25,761 nucleotides of DNA from a virus: the IMG/VR virus record IMGVR_UViG_3300020179_001579, positions 1 through 25,761 of that record; one strand, written 5' to 3'. The translations under genes and the position numbers were made by a program. Numbering within the stretch: the first letter of the stretch is position 1; each line of letters opens with the position of its first letter. The notes under the pieces were generated by a model. The model was given only the letters and a program-made list of their open reading frames with translations. It had not been told where the DNA came from and made no database searches. Of this stretch, positions 1 through 7,541 are shown in pieces.

Positions 1-57
1 ACCCACAGGGAAGATAAAATTAAAGCCTATTGTTTAGCTAAAGAAATCAATGAATGA
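1..57 (+). CDS. C-terminal end of an unidentified protein (partial)
   Basis: Frame 1 is open from the window edge and reads 18 residues, ending KAYCLAKEINE before a TGA at 55-57. The stop overlaps the ATG of the next ORF at 50 by 8 bases, the same kind of coupling seen between many genes here. Too little remains to assign a family, and a chance open frame of this length is quite possible. Confidence 0.4.
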   Translation, partial: THREDKIKAYCLAKEINE

Positions 58-259
58 CATAGAGCAATTAAGAGTATTAGCTGGCATTGGTAATCGTGCA
101 GTGATGCAAGAATACCGGGGCTTTGCTGGTAGTAACATAAGTGTAACCGGAAATGAAAAAGGCGAACTTATGAAAAAACATAATATTCGCCCCGGTACAG
201 AAGAGTGGTTTCGACTTTGGTTTGCCCGTCCATATCTCACAGGCGAACAGCCCATTTAA
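50..259 (+). CDS. Small hypothetical phage protein with an N-terminal LRxLAG motif
   Basis: A 69-residue ORF whose start overlaps the preceding frame by 8 bases and whose stop overlaps the end of the HNH gene on the other strand (256-259). The function is not recognised. Its first residues, NDIEQLRVLAGI, resemble the extreme C-terminus of the 479-residue protein downstream (EELQSIRKLAGL), so the two may share a short interaction motif. The rest is mixed, charged and soluble-looking (WFRLWFARPYLTGEQPI at the end), with no membrane segment or cysteine motif. No clear Shine-Dalgarno sequence is seen, so translation probably depends on the upstream frame. Confidence 0.55.
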   Translation: MNDIEQLRVLAGIGNRAVMQEYRGFAGSNISVTGNEKGELMKKHNIRPGTEEWFRLWFARPYLTGEQPI

Positions 260-786
260 GCCACATCCGCATTTTTACCTAAATATTGATTCCATTTGGG
301 ATCTCTAACTCTAAACGGACTATGCTTCCAAGCAGCGGCCAACGCATAATAGTCTGGCTTATATGGTTTTCGAAGAGGTTTTACATTGTGTTTGTCTGCT
401 TTGTGCCAGTTACATGATTTGCAGCACGTCACACAATTTGTCCATTCAGTTTTTCCGCCACGACTAATAGGAACCACATGGTCAATCGTCAATTGATCAA
501 AATCAAATGTATCTAAACAGTATTGGCATTGATACAAATCACGTAGGTACATGTTGTAACGAGTAAAATTAACTCTACGTTTGAAATTAAAATATTCAAG
601 TGTAATGGCAACACTAGGCACATTTAATGCTAATTTTTCGCTATGCACAATCCAATTTGGATATGTTTCAATTACCTGTATTCTACCTAAATACATCAAT
701 TTGACAGCATGCTGCCAGTGGATAACACTTAGCGGTAGTACGCTGATTGGTGTGTAATCTTTGTTTAAAAGTAAAGTATGACTCAT
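256..786 (-). CDS. HNH endonuclease
   Basis: A 176-residue protein of the HNH nuclease superfamily, predicted to cut DNA with a single metal ion. The N-terminal half (about 1-80, LLLNKDYTPISVLPLS) is the conserved lead-in of stand-alone HNH proteins in bacteria and phages. The catalytic part has a CxxC knuckle (C87, C90), the DH pair (D102-H103), N117, a second cysteine cluster (C118, C121, C122, C125) and H128, so the zinc-supported HNH fold looks complete. I chose the ATG at 786: the upstream in-frame ATG at 807 adds only MFFILIL and would overlap the divergent terminase start. Ten bases separate the two divergent genes. It may be a homing-type nuclease or may help the terminase in packaging; some phages pair HNH proteins with terminases. 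The family call is firm, the role is not. Confidence 0.88.
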   Translation of the reverse strand: MSHTLLLNKDYTPISVLPLSVIHWQHAVKLMYLGRIQVIETYPNWIVHSEKLALNVPSVAITLEYFNFKRRVNFTRYNMYLRDLYQCQYCLDTFDFDQLTIDHVVPISRGGKTEWTNCVTCCKSCNWHKADKHNVKPLRKPYKPDYYALAAAWKHSPFRVRDPKWNQYLGKNADVA

Positions 787-796
787 AAGTATTAAT

Positions 797-2362
797 ATGA
801 AAAACAATGATACAGCTAGTATTATAAAGTCGCCGTATCAAAAGGTCAACTTTTCTGAAGAGCAAATTGTAGAGTTTATGCGGTGTGCAGATCCTGACAC
901 AGGACCTGAGTATTTTATAAGCAATTATTTCTACATTCAGCACCCGGTACGGGGAAAAATGCTATATCAACCTTTTGAGTATCAACGGAAACTTATAGAT
1001 ACTTATCATAACAATAGATTTAGTGTTTCGTTGATGCCTCGACAAACTGGTAAGACAACATCGGCAGCAGGTTATTTACTATGGTTTGCCATGTTCCGTC
1101 CAGATTCAACAATACTAATCGCAGCACACAAATATCAAGGCGCACAGGAAATCATGCAGCGTGTGAGATATGCCTATGAGTTGTGTCCTAACTGGATAAG
1201 AGCCGGAGTTACCAGTTATAACAAAGGATCAATTGATTTTGAAAATGGTTCAAGAATAGTAAGTCAAACCACTACGGAAACTACTGGTCGTGGTATGAGT
1301 ATAACACTACTTTACTGTGACGAATTTGCGTTTGTTAGACCCACTATTGCAAAAGAATTTTGGACAAGTATTTCACCTACACTAAGCACAGGTGGTAAAG
1401 CTATAATAACCAGCACTCCAAATTCAGATGAAGACCAATTTGCATTTATATGGAAACAGGCAAACAGGTGTGTGGATGAATTTGGAAATCCTACACCACT
1501 AGGTATTAACGGATTTCGAGCATATCAGTCCAGTTGGTGGGAACATCCGGACCGTGATGAAAAATGGAAGTCAGAAGAAATTGGTCGTATTGGTGAAGAA
1601 CGCTTTAGACGCGAGCACGGCTGTGAATTTTTAATTTACGATGAAACTTTAATAAACAGCATTGCATTATCAGAGCTAGAAGGTAGAGATCCAATTGAAT
1701 GCCAAGGACAAGTTCGTTGGTATCAACGACCGCAACCAAATCGCACTTATGTTATTGGATTAGATCCTAGTTTGGGAACAGGTGGAGACCCCGCTGCTAT
1801 ACAAGTAATTGAACTTCCTACCATGATTCAAGTAGCAGAATGGCAACACAACCGTACACCTATACAAAGACAAATCACAATCCTTAAAGAAATTTGCGAG
1901 TATATACATGACACAATTGGTACGCAAAATGACATTTATTACAGTGTAGAAAACAATACATTAGGAGAAGCAGCACTAATTGTTATAGCGGAATTTGGCG
2001 AAGAAAATATAAAAGGAACATTCTTAAGCCAGCCCATAAAACCCGGTCAAGCAAGACTACACAGAAAAGGTTTTACTACCACAAACAAAAGCAAACTAGC
2101 AGTGTGTGCTAAATTTAAAAATCTCATTGAAAATCGCAAAATGATTATTTGCAGTAAAAACTTGATCAGCGAATTGAAAACATTTGTTGCTAGCGGCGCA
2201 GGATTTGCAGCCAAAATAGGAGAAACGGATGATTTAGTCTCTGCTACGCTGCTTAGTTTAAGGATAATACAAGCCTTACAAAGCTATGACGCAGATCTAG
2301 ATGAAAAACTTCGCGATAACACAGATGACTACATAGCACCTATGCCTTTTATAATGATCTAA
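797..2362 (+). CDS. terL: Terminase large subunit (T4 gp17-like)
   Basis: The DNA-packaging motor and headful nuclease. The 521 residues contain the N-terminal ATPase with an adenine-binding region (FEYQRKL, about 60-66), Walker A MPRQTGKTT (80-88), Walker B LLYCDEF (171-177) and the coupling motif IITSTPN (203-209). The C-terminal RNase H-like nuclease has acidic residues at D323 (GLDPSLG), E385 (VENNTLGEAA) and D478/D479 (ETDDLVSATL). Length and motif order fit gp17-type terminases of myoviruses. It would dock on the portal and feed DNA into the prohead. It diverges from the HNH gene and precedes an unknown protein. No strong Shine-Dalgarno sequence precedes the ATG. No sign of truncation or intron. 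Confidence 0.97.
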   Translation: MKNNDTASIIKSPYQKVNFSEEQIVEFMRCADPDTGPEYFISNYFYIQHPVRGKMLYQPFEYQRKLIDTYHNNRFSVSLMPRQTGKTTSAAGYLLWFAMFRPDSTILIAAHKYQGAQEIMQRVRYAYELCPNWIRAGVTSYNKGSIDFENGSRIVSQTTTETTGRGMSITLLYCDEFAFVRPTIAKEFWTSISPTLSTGGKAIITSTPNSDEDQFAFIWKQANRCVDEFGNPTPLGINGFRAYQSSWWEHPDRDEKWKSEEIGRIGEERFRREHGCEFLIYDETLINSIALSELEGRDPIECQGQVRWYQRPQPNRTYVIGLDPSLGTGGDPAAIQVIELPTMIQVAEWQHNRTPIQRQITILKEICEYIHDTIGTQNDIYYSVENNTLGEAALIVIAEFGEENIKGTFLSQPIKPGQARLHRKGFTTTNKSKLAVCAKFKNLIENRKMIICSKNLISELKTFVASGAGFAAKIGETDDLVSATLLSLRIIQALQSYDADLDEKLRDNTDDYIAPMPFIMI

Positions 2363-2363
2363 C

Positions 2364-2371
2364 GATAAATA
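2364..2371 (+). promoter_or_regulatory. Putative T4-type late promoter box (GATAAATA)
   Basis: GATAAATA differs from the T4 late consensus TATAAATA only at the first base. It ends 8 bases before the ATG at 2379. The gene at 13513 has GGTAAATA in exactly the same position. If it is a late promoter, transcripts would begin almost at the start codon. Confidence 0.5.
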
Positions 2372-2378
2372 ATATATT

Positions 2379-3818
2379 ATGCGCGAACTAAACAAAACAG
2401 CATCAGAACTCTTTGACAAAATCCGTAGTAGATTTGACAGTGTTAACATTGGAGACAAAAAAGCTCAAAGAATTACCGATCCTGAACAGGCTAGATTCTT
2501 TAACTTTGATTACATTAGTAGTGACGGCGAAAACTTTGGAAATGTTACCATCAGCTTAATCGACGAAAATAGTTTAAAAATCTATTATGGATCAAATATA
2601 ACAGATAGTTTAGATGAAGCACAAAGCAAAGAGTGGTTCGGTTTTTTACGCGACTTAAAGAATTTTGCCCGCAGAAATATGTTAACATTTGACACTAGAG
2701 ATATTAATCGCAGCAACTTAGACTTAAAAGACATTAGACAACAAGCAGGTTCAGATGCTACATTTAACAAAGACGAACTGGCTATCAGTGAAGGTCGTTT
2801 ATACGGTATGGGTAACAACAAGCGTATGAGTTTTGGCGATGTTGGTACGCACAAAATTATTATCAAACACAGAGATCAAATTGACCCAGAAAAGCGTGGC
2901 GATCGTGGCAGACAAATTGAACATGTTTTTATTGAAACTCCTGTAGGGGAAAGATTTTTACTAGATCATACTAACCTACACGGTGCCAGGGCACTTGCCA
3001 ATCACATGCGCCATGGTGGAAAACACATGGATGAAGGTGGCCAATTAATTAATGAAATGGTCAAAGAAATGGCATCAATGAGACATTTTGTTCGTGCCAT
3101 GCGTAATCGTACATTCGAAGATGCGGAAACCACTGGTATGGTAGAAGCAGCCATGCACAGGTACAATGAAGTTAGAGAGAATCTAAAAAAATTCCAAGGA
3201 CGCCATGGACAAGCATTGTTAATGAATATGATGGCAGATCCTGGTGAACCACTTGATGAAGTTGATGTAGATGGCTTGAGAGAAAGATTTGTTAAGAAAA
3301 TCTATGACGACCGCTTCAACGAAGCATTACCATATGTATATAAAGCCTATCAAACTAGGAAACGAATGAACACCGCAGAAACTAATGAATTTGAATCTTG
3401 GGCCAATAGTGTTACCGAAAACACATGGGATGCAGACACAGATGATATGGACGAAGAAAATCTAACAAGATTGTTTCAAAAACCAATTGCAGCCGGTATG
3501 GACGGTGTAGATGCAGTAGCAGCCATTGCTGACATTCAAGAACTTGATGCAGACGATCTTAAAAATTCAATCAAAAAATTGGCCAGCGTACAAGGACCAG
3601 ATGCAGATGTACGCAATACCATTATAGGTTGGTTGATGTCCAATGGCGAACGAGCATTAGCTCAAAGCTTGTTTCAAATTTTGCAACAACAAAACGCCAA
3701 TACTCAGCCAGCGCCTACACAACCCCAACCACAACCACTGCCAGTAGGTGTAAGTAAAATAGACGAACCGGTTGTGCAAGAAGAATTACAATCAATTCGC
3801 AAGTTAGCCGGGCTGTAA
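2379..3818 (+). CDS. Unrecognised phage protein, possibly virion-associated
   Basis: A 479-residue soluble protein without a motif I can assign. It is highly charged and probably largely helical. An N-terminal region (about 1-120) contains SSDGENFGNVTISLIDEN, followed by a central region rich in Met, His and Arg (about 150-280). An acidic helical stretch comes next, then a low-complexity linker rich in Gln, Pro and Thr (about 447-458) before a short C-terminal tail EELQSIRKLAGL. The tail resembles the N-terminus of the small ORF at 50. The first codons and upstream bases match those of the gene at 13513 (17 identical bases over the start). Position after the terminase, a late-type promoter box and the tail point to a head or tail protein, by inference only. 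Start choice is supported by the box 8 bases upstream. Confidence 0.85.
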   Translation: MRELNKTASELFDKIRSRFDSVNIGDKKAQRITDPEQARFFNFDYISSDGENFGNVTISLIDENSLKIYYGSNITDSLDEAQSKEWFGFLRDLKNFARRNMLTFDTRDINRSNLDLKDIRQQAGSDATFNKDELAISEGRLYGMGNNKRMSFGDVGTHKIIIKHRDQIDPEKRGDRGRQIEHVFIETPVGERFLLDHTNLHGARALANHMRHGGKHMDEGGQLINEMVKEMASMRHFVRAMRNRTFEDAETTGMVEAAMHRYNEVRENLKKFQGRHGQALLMNMMADPGEPLDEVDVDGLRERFVKKIYDDRFNEALPYVYKAYQTRKRMNTAETNEFESWANSVTENTWDADTDDMDEENLTRLFQKPIAAGMDGVDAVAAIADIQELDADDLKNSIKKLASVQGPDADVRNTIIGWLMSNGERALAQSLFQILQQQNANTQPAPTQPQPQPLPVGVSKIDEPVVQEELQSIRKLAGL

Positions 3819-3822
3819 AAAT

Positions 3823-4803
3823 ATGAACTGCAAAGTCATATATGGAGGATTTAATCCTGCATGGCGTGCTGGGCAATTGGAACGTGAATTAGTGAACTGT
3901 CTAGTACAAAATTTTAACAATCAATATCCCAAACTGAGAAAAGCAGTTGTTGTAACCAGCTGGCACGAACCCAAAGAATTAATTTCGCAACTGCAAAAAT
4001 TACAGCCCGAAGTAACTATGCTTTGCAGTTTAACTGATCCTTTAGGGCCAATTGAAAATTTAATTGATCAAATACCAGGTCAGGTAATTTTGGTTGGTTA
4101 CGTAAACGGCGACTATTTTTTTGATTTCTGGGCAGTGGCATGTGCTAGATTTTTCAAGCAATATTCAATACTAGATCTAGAACCTAATACATTTGACAAT
4201 TTGTTTTTGAATTACAATCGCAAGCCGCACACACACAGAACAGAATTAGTGGCATTGTTTGAAACTTCAGGATGTATCAAACATGGTTGTGTAACTCTAG
4301 GTAATAGCAAGTATACAGTAAACGACCATGACTTGGATTACCAAAATTATGGAGCAGACGATGTCGTTGGTGATGTAGGCATCCCAAATGATGTTTATAG
4401 CTTAGGTCAATTAAAAATATGGAACGCAAGTTTTATTAATGTAGTCAGTGAAACACAATATGAATACAGTAAAAATGTTTTTCTAAGCGAAAAAGTATTC
4501 AAACCAATAATTGGTCTAAGGCCGTTTATAATTAACGGTAGTCCGGGCATATACAGATTATTAAAACAAGCAGGGTTTGATTGTTTTCAAGATTTATTTC
4601 CTGTTCAGCAATTACAAGATGAAAATTCAAATCACGAGTGGAAATTTAGAAATCATCAACTAATAGTAAACTCTATTAGTGAATTTCAAAACAAAAATTG
4701 CATGGAGCTTTTTGCTCAAATTAAAGATAGACTGCATTATAATCGAGAACTTTTTTATGCATACGCATCAAATCAATCAACTAATTTCAAATTTGAATTT
4801 TGA
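3823..4803 (+). CDS. Putative glycosyltransferase-like protein, first of a tandem pair
   Basis: A 326-residue protein starting 4 bases after the preceding stop. The N-terminal 110 residues form an alpha/beta region (MNCKVIYGGFNPAWRAG; QVILVGYVNGDYFF). The C-terminal half has the segment FLSEKVFKPIIGLRPFIING followed by SPGIYRLLKQAGFDCF (about 224-260). This recalls the EK-x-F/x-P nucleotide-sugar region of GT10-type transferases and is common in phage proteins of uncertain function. The next gene carries the same segment (FFTEKSLKNFHLGKPFLLF), so the pair is probably an old duplication. The likely role is transfer of a sugar to a surface or virion target, but donor and acceptor are unknown. 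It could equally be a non-enzymatic relative. Confidence 0.75.
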   Translation: MNCKVIYGGFNPAWRAGQLERELVNCLVQNFNNQYPKLRKAVVVTSWHEPKELISQLQKLQPEVTMLCSLTDPLGPIENLIDQIPGQVILVGYVNGDYFFDFWAVACARFFKQYSILDLEPNTFDNLFLNYNRKPHTHRTELVALFETSGCIKHGCVTLGNSKYTVNDHDLDYQNYGADDVVGDVGIPNDVYSLGQLKIWNASFINVVSETQYEYSKNVFLSEKVFKPIIGLRPFIINGSPGIYRLLKQAGFDCFQDLFPVQQLQDENSNHEWKFRNHQLIVNSISEFQNKNCMELFAQIKDRLHYNRELFYAYASNQSTNFKFEF

Positions 4804-5752
4804 AAAGGTAGTGACTTTAGTCGAAAATTTTGTTTTTGTTAATCTTGATTGGCTCACTAATCGAGAGTATCAAAATCAAGGGGTCAACGAATTGCTTTAC
4901 GTATTAGGACAGTATAAGAACAAAATTTTTGTTTTTTTGATAAGAGATGGTGTAAATTGCAAATACACAGGACTAAACAATTTAATAAGCACAACTATTA
5001 AAAATTTCAATCTCAACCGGGACACCTGTTATATTTACAGTTACGAAAATCTTGAAATAAATGATACCACATTTATAGAATTAGATGCAATTCAGATGTG
5101 GTGTGGTAATATTGGTCAACACCTTAACCTACCACTTTCTCGTCCATTTTGTAACAAGAAGTTTGCCGGGCTTTTTGGAAGACATGATATCTATAGACTC
5201 AAGTTCTTTAAACATTTATACGATAATTACAAACAAGATAGCATACTCAGTTATAATGCTACCAAGGCTACATGGCACTATAGATTTGAACAAGATTTTG
5301 GTCATGACATACAATGGTACAATGAAAATTGTCCAGTACTATTAGATTTTGAAAAGGCCAGCGGTTGGGTACCTTTTCAAGATAGTTTAGCCAACATAGG
5401 CAAATATTACAATTCTTATTTTGTTGAAATTGTTTGCGAGACTGATATATACTCAAATAGATTTTTTACAGAAAAAAGTTTGAAAAATTTTCATTTGGGA
5501 AAGCCTTTCTTACTTTTTTCCGGTCCAGGCAGTTTAGAACATCTAAGATCTAAGGGATTTTTAACATTTGATCCATTTATCAATGAACATTATGATATTA
5601 TTGATTGTCCTCATGCTAGATACCATGCTATAATCAATGAAATAGATAGATTGGCCCAGCTGTCAAATTTTGATTTACAAACTATTTTACATCAATTGAC
5701 GCCAATTTTTGAGCATAACAGACTTAAATTTAATCAACTTAAATTAGGTTAA
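4757..5752 (+). CDS. Putative glycosyltransferase-like protein, second of the tandem pair
   Basis: The ORF is open from 4679, but that start would overlap the previous gene by 125 bases. I prefer the ATG at 4757 (MHTHQINQLIS, 331 residues), which overlaps by 47. A TTG or GTG nearer 4800 is also possible and no Shine-Dalgarno sequence decides it. The C-terminal half carries VCETDIYSNRFFTEKSLKNF and then GKPFLLFSGPGSLEHLRSKG, matching the first gene's VSETQYEYSKNVFLSEKVFK, RPFIINGSPGIYRLLKQAG. The N-terminal region (FVFVNLDWLTNREYQNQG) is more divergent. Very AT-rich. The likely function is a sugar transferase or related protein acting with its neighbour. Confidence in the gene is high, in the function modest. 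Confidence 0.72.
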   Translation: MHTHQINQLISNLNFEKVVTLVENFVFVNLDWLTNREYQNQGVNELLYVLGQYKNKIFVFLIRDGVNCKYTGLNNLISTTIKNFNLNRDTCYIYSYENLEINDTTFIELDAIQMWCGNIGQHLNLPLSRPFCNKKFAGLFGRHDIYRLKFFKHLYDNYKQDSILSYNATKATWHYRFEQDFGHDIQWYNENCPVLLDFEKASGWVPFQDSLANIGKYYNSYFVEIVCETDIYSNRFFTEKSLKNFHLGKPFLLFSGPGSLEHLRSKGFLTFDPFINEHYDIIDCPHARYHAIINEIDRLAQLSNFDLQTILHQLTPIFEHNRLKFNQLKLG

Positions 5753-5769
5753 AATTAACAGTTTTTTAT

Positions 5770-5797
5770 TTGACTTGCTAAATATACTTGTTATACA
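5770..5797 (+). promoter_or_regulatory. Putative promoter(s) for the gp32 gene
   Basis: Two overlapping readings are visible. TTGACT (5770-5775) and TATACA (5792-5797) are 16 bases apart, a plausible sigma70-type pair. Inside the spacer lies CTAAATA (5778-5784), close to the late-promoter box of T4-like phages. An early and a late promoter may both serve gp32. The sigma70-type start would fall near 5804, in the centre of the palindrome at 5793-5817. Confidence 0.5.
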
Positions 5798-5817
5798 ATT
5801 GCACGGTGCAGTTGTAT
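5793..5817. repeat. 12-bp palindrome at the gp32 promoter (operator or leader hairpin)
   Basis: ATACAATTGCAC (5793-5804) and GTGCAGTTGTAT (5806-5817) are inverted copies around one base, with a single T:G mismatch. As DNA this is a good dimer-binding operator centred on the predicted transcription start; as RNA it would be a hairpin upstream of the gp32 ribosome site. It lacks a T run, so a terminator is unlikely. Confidence 0.7.
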
Positions 5818-5827
5818 ATCTAGGCAC

Positions 5828-5864
5828 AAACATTATGGCATTTTATAAGGAGAAACATTATGGC
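5828..5864 (+). repeat. 12-base direct repeat duplicating the gp32 start region
   Basis: AAACATTATGGC occurs at 5828-5839 and again at 5853-5864, 25 bases apart; the second copy contains the gp32 ATG. The first copy offers a decoy ATG at 5835 in another frame, opening 18 codons (MAFYKEKHYG...) that end at 5891 inside gp32. The strong ribosome site TAAGGAG (5846-5852) lies between the copies and fits only the second ATG. Confidence 0.7.
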
Positions 5865-6867
5865 CACATCACTAGCAGAAATTCGCGCTAAACTACAAGC
5901 GCAAGAAAACCGTCAATCGGGCGGTCAATCACAAGGCGACAACGCCATCTATGCACACTGGAACATTCCAGAAGGCTCAAGTGCAAAAATCCGTTTTCTA
6001 CCAGACGCTAATACACAGAACTCATTCTTCTGGGTCGAACGATTGATGATCAAACTTCCGTTCGCAGGAATCAAAGGACAAGCAGACTCAAAACCTGTTG
6101 TGGTACAAGTTCCTTGCGTAGAAATGTATGGTGACGCATGTCCTGTCTTGGCCGAAGTAAGAACATGGTTCAAAGATCCAGGCCTGGAAGAAATGGGTCG
6201 TAAGTACTGGAAAAAGAAATCATACCTGTTCCAAGGTTTTGTAAGAGAAAATCCACTAGCGGACGACAAAACACCTGAGAATCCTATTCGTAGATTCGTT
6301 ATTAGTCCCCAGATTTTTAATTTGATCAAGGCTGCACTAATGGACCCAGAACTAGAAAGCATGCCAACCGATTACACCGCCGGTTTAGATTTTACTGTTA
6401 CAAAAACTAGCAAAGGTGGCTATGCAGACTACAGCACCAGTAAGTGGAGCCGAAAAGAGACTGCACTGACAGCACAAGAACAAAGTGCGATTGATAGCTT
6501 TGGTCTTTACAATCTAAGTGACTTCCTACCCAGGCGTCCTGGTGAGGTAGAACTCAAGGTTATCAAAGAAATGTTTGAAGCGTCGGTGGATGGTCAAGCA
6601 TACGATCCTGATCGTTGGAGCCAATACTTTAAGCCTAGCGGATTCCAGGGTAAAGGCGGTAACGACGATACAGAAACAACAGCGTCTGCACCAGTAGTCA
6701 AAGCAGCACCTGCACCAGTACAATCTTCTAGTTCCTTTGTTGGCGATGATGAAGAAGATGATGCTCCTCCTGTAGCCACTGCACCTGTGCAAGCCGCTGC
6801 TACTAAACCTTCCAGTCAACGAGCCGAGGACATCTTGGCCATGATTCGTAATCGCAGCAAACAGTAA
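5860..6867 (+). CDS. gp32: Single-stranded DNA-binding protein (T4 gp32-like)
   Basis: A 335-residue homologue of T4 gp32, which coats ssDNA in replication, recombination and repair. The basic N-terminal segment (about 1-20, SLAEIRAKLQAQENRQ) fits the cooperativity domain. The OB-fold core runs to about residue 250 and includes NIPEGSSAKIRFLPD, the Cys pair C86 and C94-P95 in the zinc-site region, KDPGLEEMGRKYWKKKSYLFQGFV and FEASVDGQAYDPDRW. The C-terminal tail is Ala/Pro/Ser-rich with the acidic patch GDDEEDDAPP, as expected for the protein-recruiting tail, and ends in a short basic helix (AEDILAMIRNRSKQ). TAAGGAG seven bases before the ATG supports the start. Fewer zinc ligands are visible than in T4 gp32. 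T4 gp32 represses its own translation, and the leader here has elements that could serve the same end. A terminator follows. Confidence 0.95.
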   Translation: MATSLAEIRAKLQAQENRQSGGQSQGDNAIYAHWNIPEGSSAKIRFLPDANTQNSFFWVERLMIKLPFAGIKGQADSKPVVVQVPCVEMYGDACPVLAEVRTWFKDPGLEEMGRKYWKKKSYLFQGFVRENPLADDKTPENPIRRFVISPQIFNLIKAALMDPELESMPTDYTAGLDFTVTKTSKGGYADYSTSKWSRKETALTAQEQSAIDSFGLYNLSDFLPRRPGEVELKVIKEMFEASVDGQAYDPDRWSQYFKPSGFQGKGGNDDTETTASAPVVKAAPAPVQSSSSFVGDDEEDDAPPVATAPVQAAATKPSSQRAEDILAMIRNRSKQ

Positions 6868-6876
6868 GTTAGATAA

Positions 6877-6905
6877 AAAGGGTACGTAATTCTTGCGTAC
6901 CCTTT
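6877..6905 (+). terminator. Hairpin terminator after gp32
   Basis: AAAGGGTACG (6877-6886) pairs perfectly with CGTACCCTTT (6896-6905) around a 9-base loop, 10 bases after the gp32 stop. Only a short T stretch lies at the stem end, so termination may be partial and let the following run be read. The stem ends 6 bases before the next ATG. Confidence 0.75.
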
Positions 6906-6911
6906 CGGATT

Positions 6912-7541
6912 ATGTTTACACCAATAGATAAATTTTTGTATTCTGATAACATTACAGTTGTCAAAATAGGGAAAGAGTATATTTTTCCTATATATAAAAA
7001 TGGATCAAGCAGTTTACTTCGTCACTGTCAAAATGTGAGTGGAATGCAACTTTATCATTCTGATTTACATAGTATTTCTGATGACATTACTGTGATTTTA
7101 AGAGATCCAATTGAAAGATTCCAGTCAGGATTGGCAACAGTAATTTTTAATCTTAAAACTCAAAATCCAGAGTTAGATTCTAACACCATTGAGTTTTTAT
7201 TGAAAAAATACTTGTACCTGGATATTCACTATATTCCGCAATTTCATTGGATACTGAATTTGTCACGCTTCATAAAACCTGAAGTTAAATTTCATTTCCG
7301 ATCAATGCAGTATTTGAAAAAAATAACTTCATTAAATGAAACTCCACGGAAAGCTAACGGAATAAATGTAGATTATCAAATCGCACAAGATCTTTATTTG
7401 CAATTAGATACTATACTTTATAATCAGATAGGAAATAAATTAACTTTTCAAGAAATAATGACTATCATAAAAAATGATAAAGATAGTGGCTATTATGATA
7501 TTATCAATATACCTTTATCGCTAATTGATTTAATACAATAA
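6912..7541 (+). CDS. Putative sulfotransferase (PAPS-dependent)
   Basis: A 209-residue protein resembling the carbohydrate sulfotransferase families. YKNGSSSLL (28-36) is a good match to the 5'-phosphosulfate loop that binds PAPS (typically K-x-G-[ST]-T/S), and VILRDPIERFQSGL (61-74) matches the 3'-phosphate motif, with R64 and S72 in the expected places. Length is somewhat short for the family. It would move a sulfate from PAPS to a hydroxyl or amino group of a glycan. The gene begins right after the gp32 terminator and its stop shares one base with the next start (TAATG at 7538-7542). It is clearly more AT-rich than gp32 and uvsX, suggesting separate acquisition. Acceptor unknown; it may act with the glycosyltransferases elsewhere in the window. 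Confidence 0.75.
   Translation: MFTPIDKFLYSDNITVVKIGKEYIFPIYKNGSSSLLRHCQNVSGMQLYHSDLHSISDDITVILRDPIERFQSGLATVIFNLKTQNPELDSNTIEFLLKKYLYLDIHYIPQFHWILNLSRFIKPEVKFHFRSMQYLKKITSLNETPRKANGINVDYQIAQDLYLQLDTILYNQIGNKLTFQEIMTIIKNDKDSGYYDIINIPLSLIDLIQ

Noticed and set aside
279-693. CTAAATA late-promoter-like boxes at 279-285 and 687-693 on the + strand
   Set aside because: Both fall inside the HNH gene where the other strand encodes Tyr-Leu-Gly; the repeat follows from the protein sequence. The second is 104 bases before the terminase and could still act, but nothing else supports it.
5793-5817. Reading the gp32 palindrome as a terminator of the upstream glycosyltransferase pair
   Set aside because: No T run follows either stem arm, the loop is one base, and the element overlaps the promoter instead.
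5949-6819. Long open frames on the - strand across the gp32 gene
   Set aside because: They mirror a strongly coding + strand gene, have low-complexity or Ser/Phe-rich products and no ribosome site.
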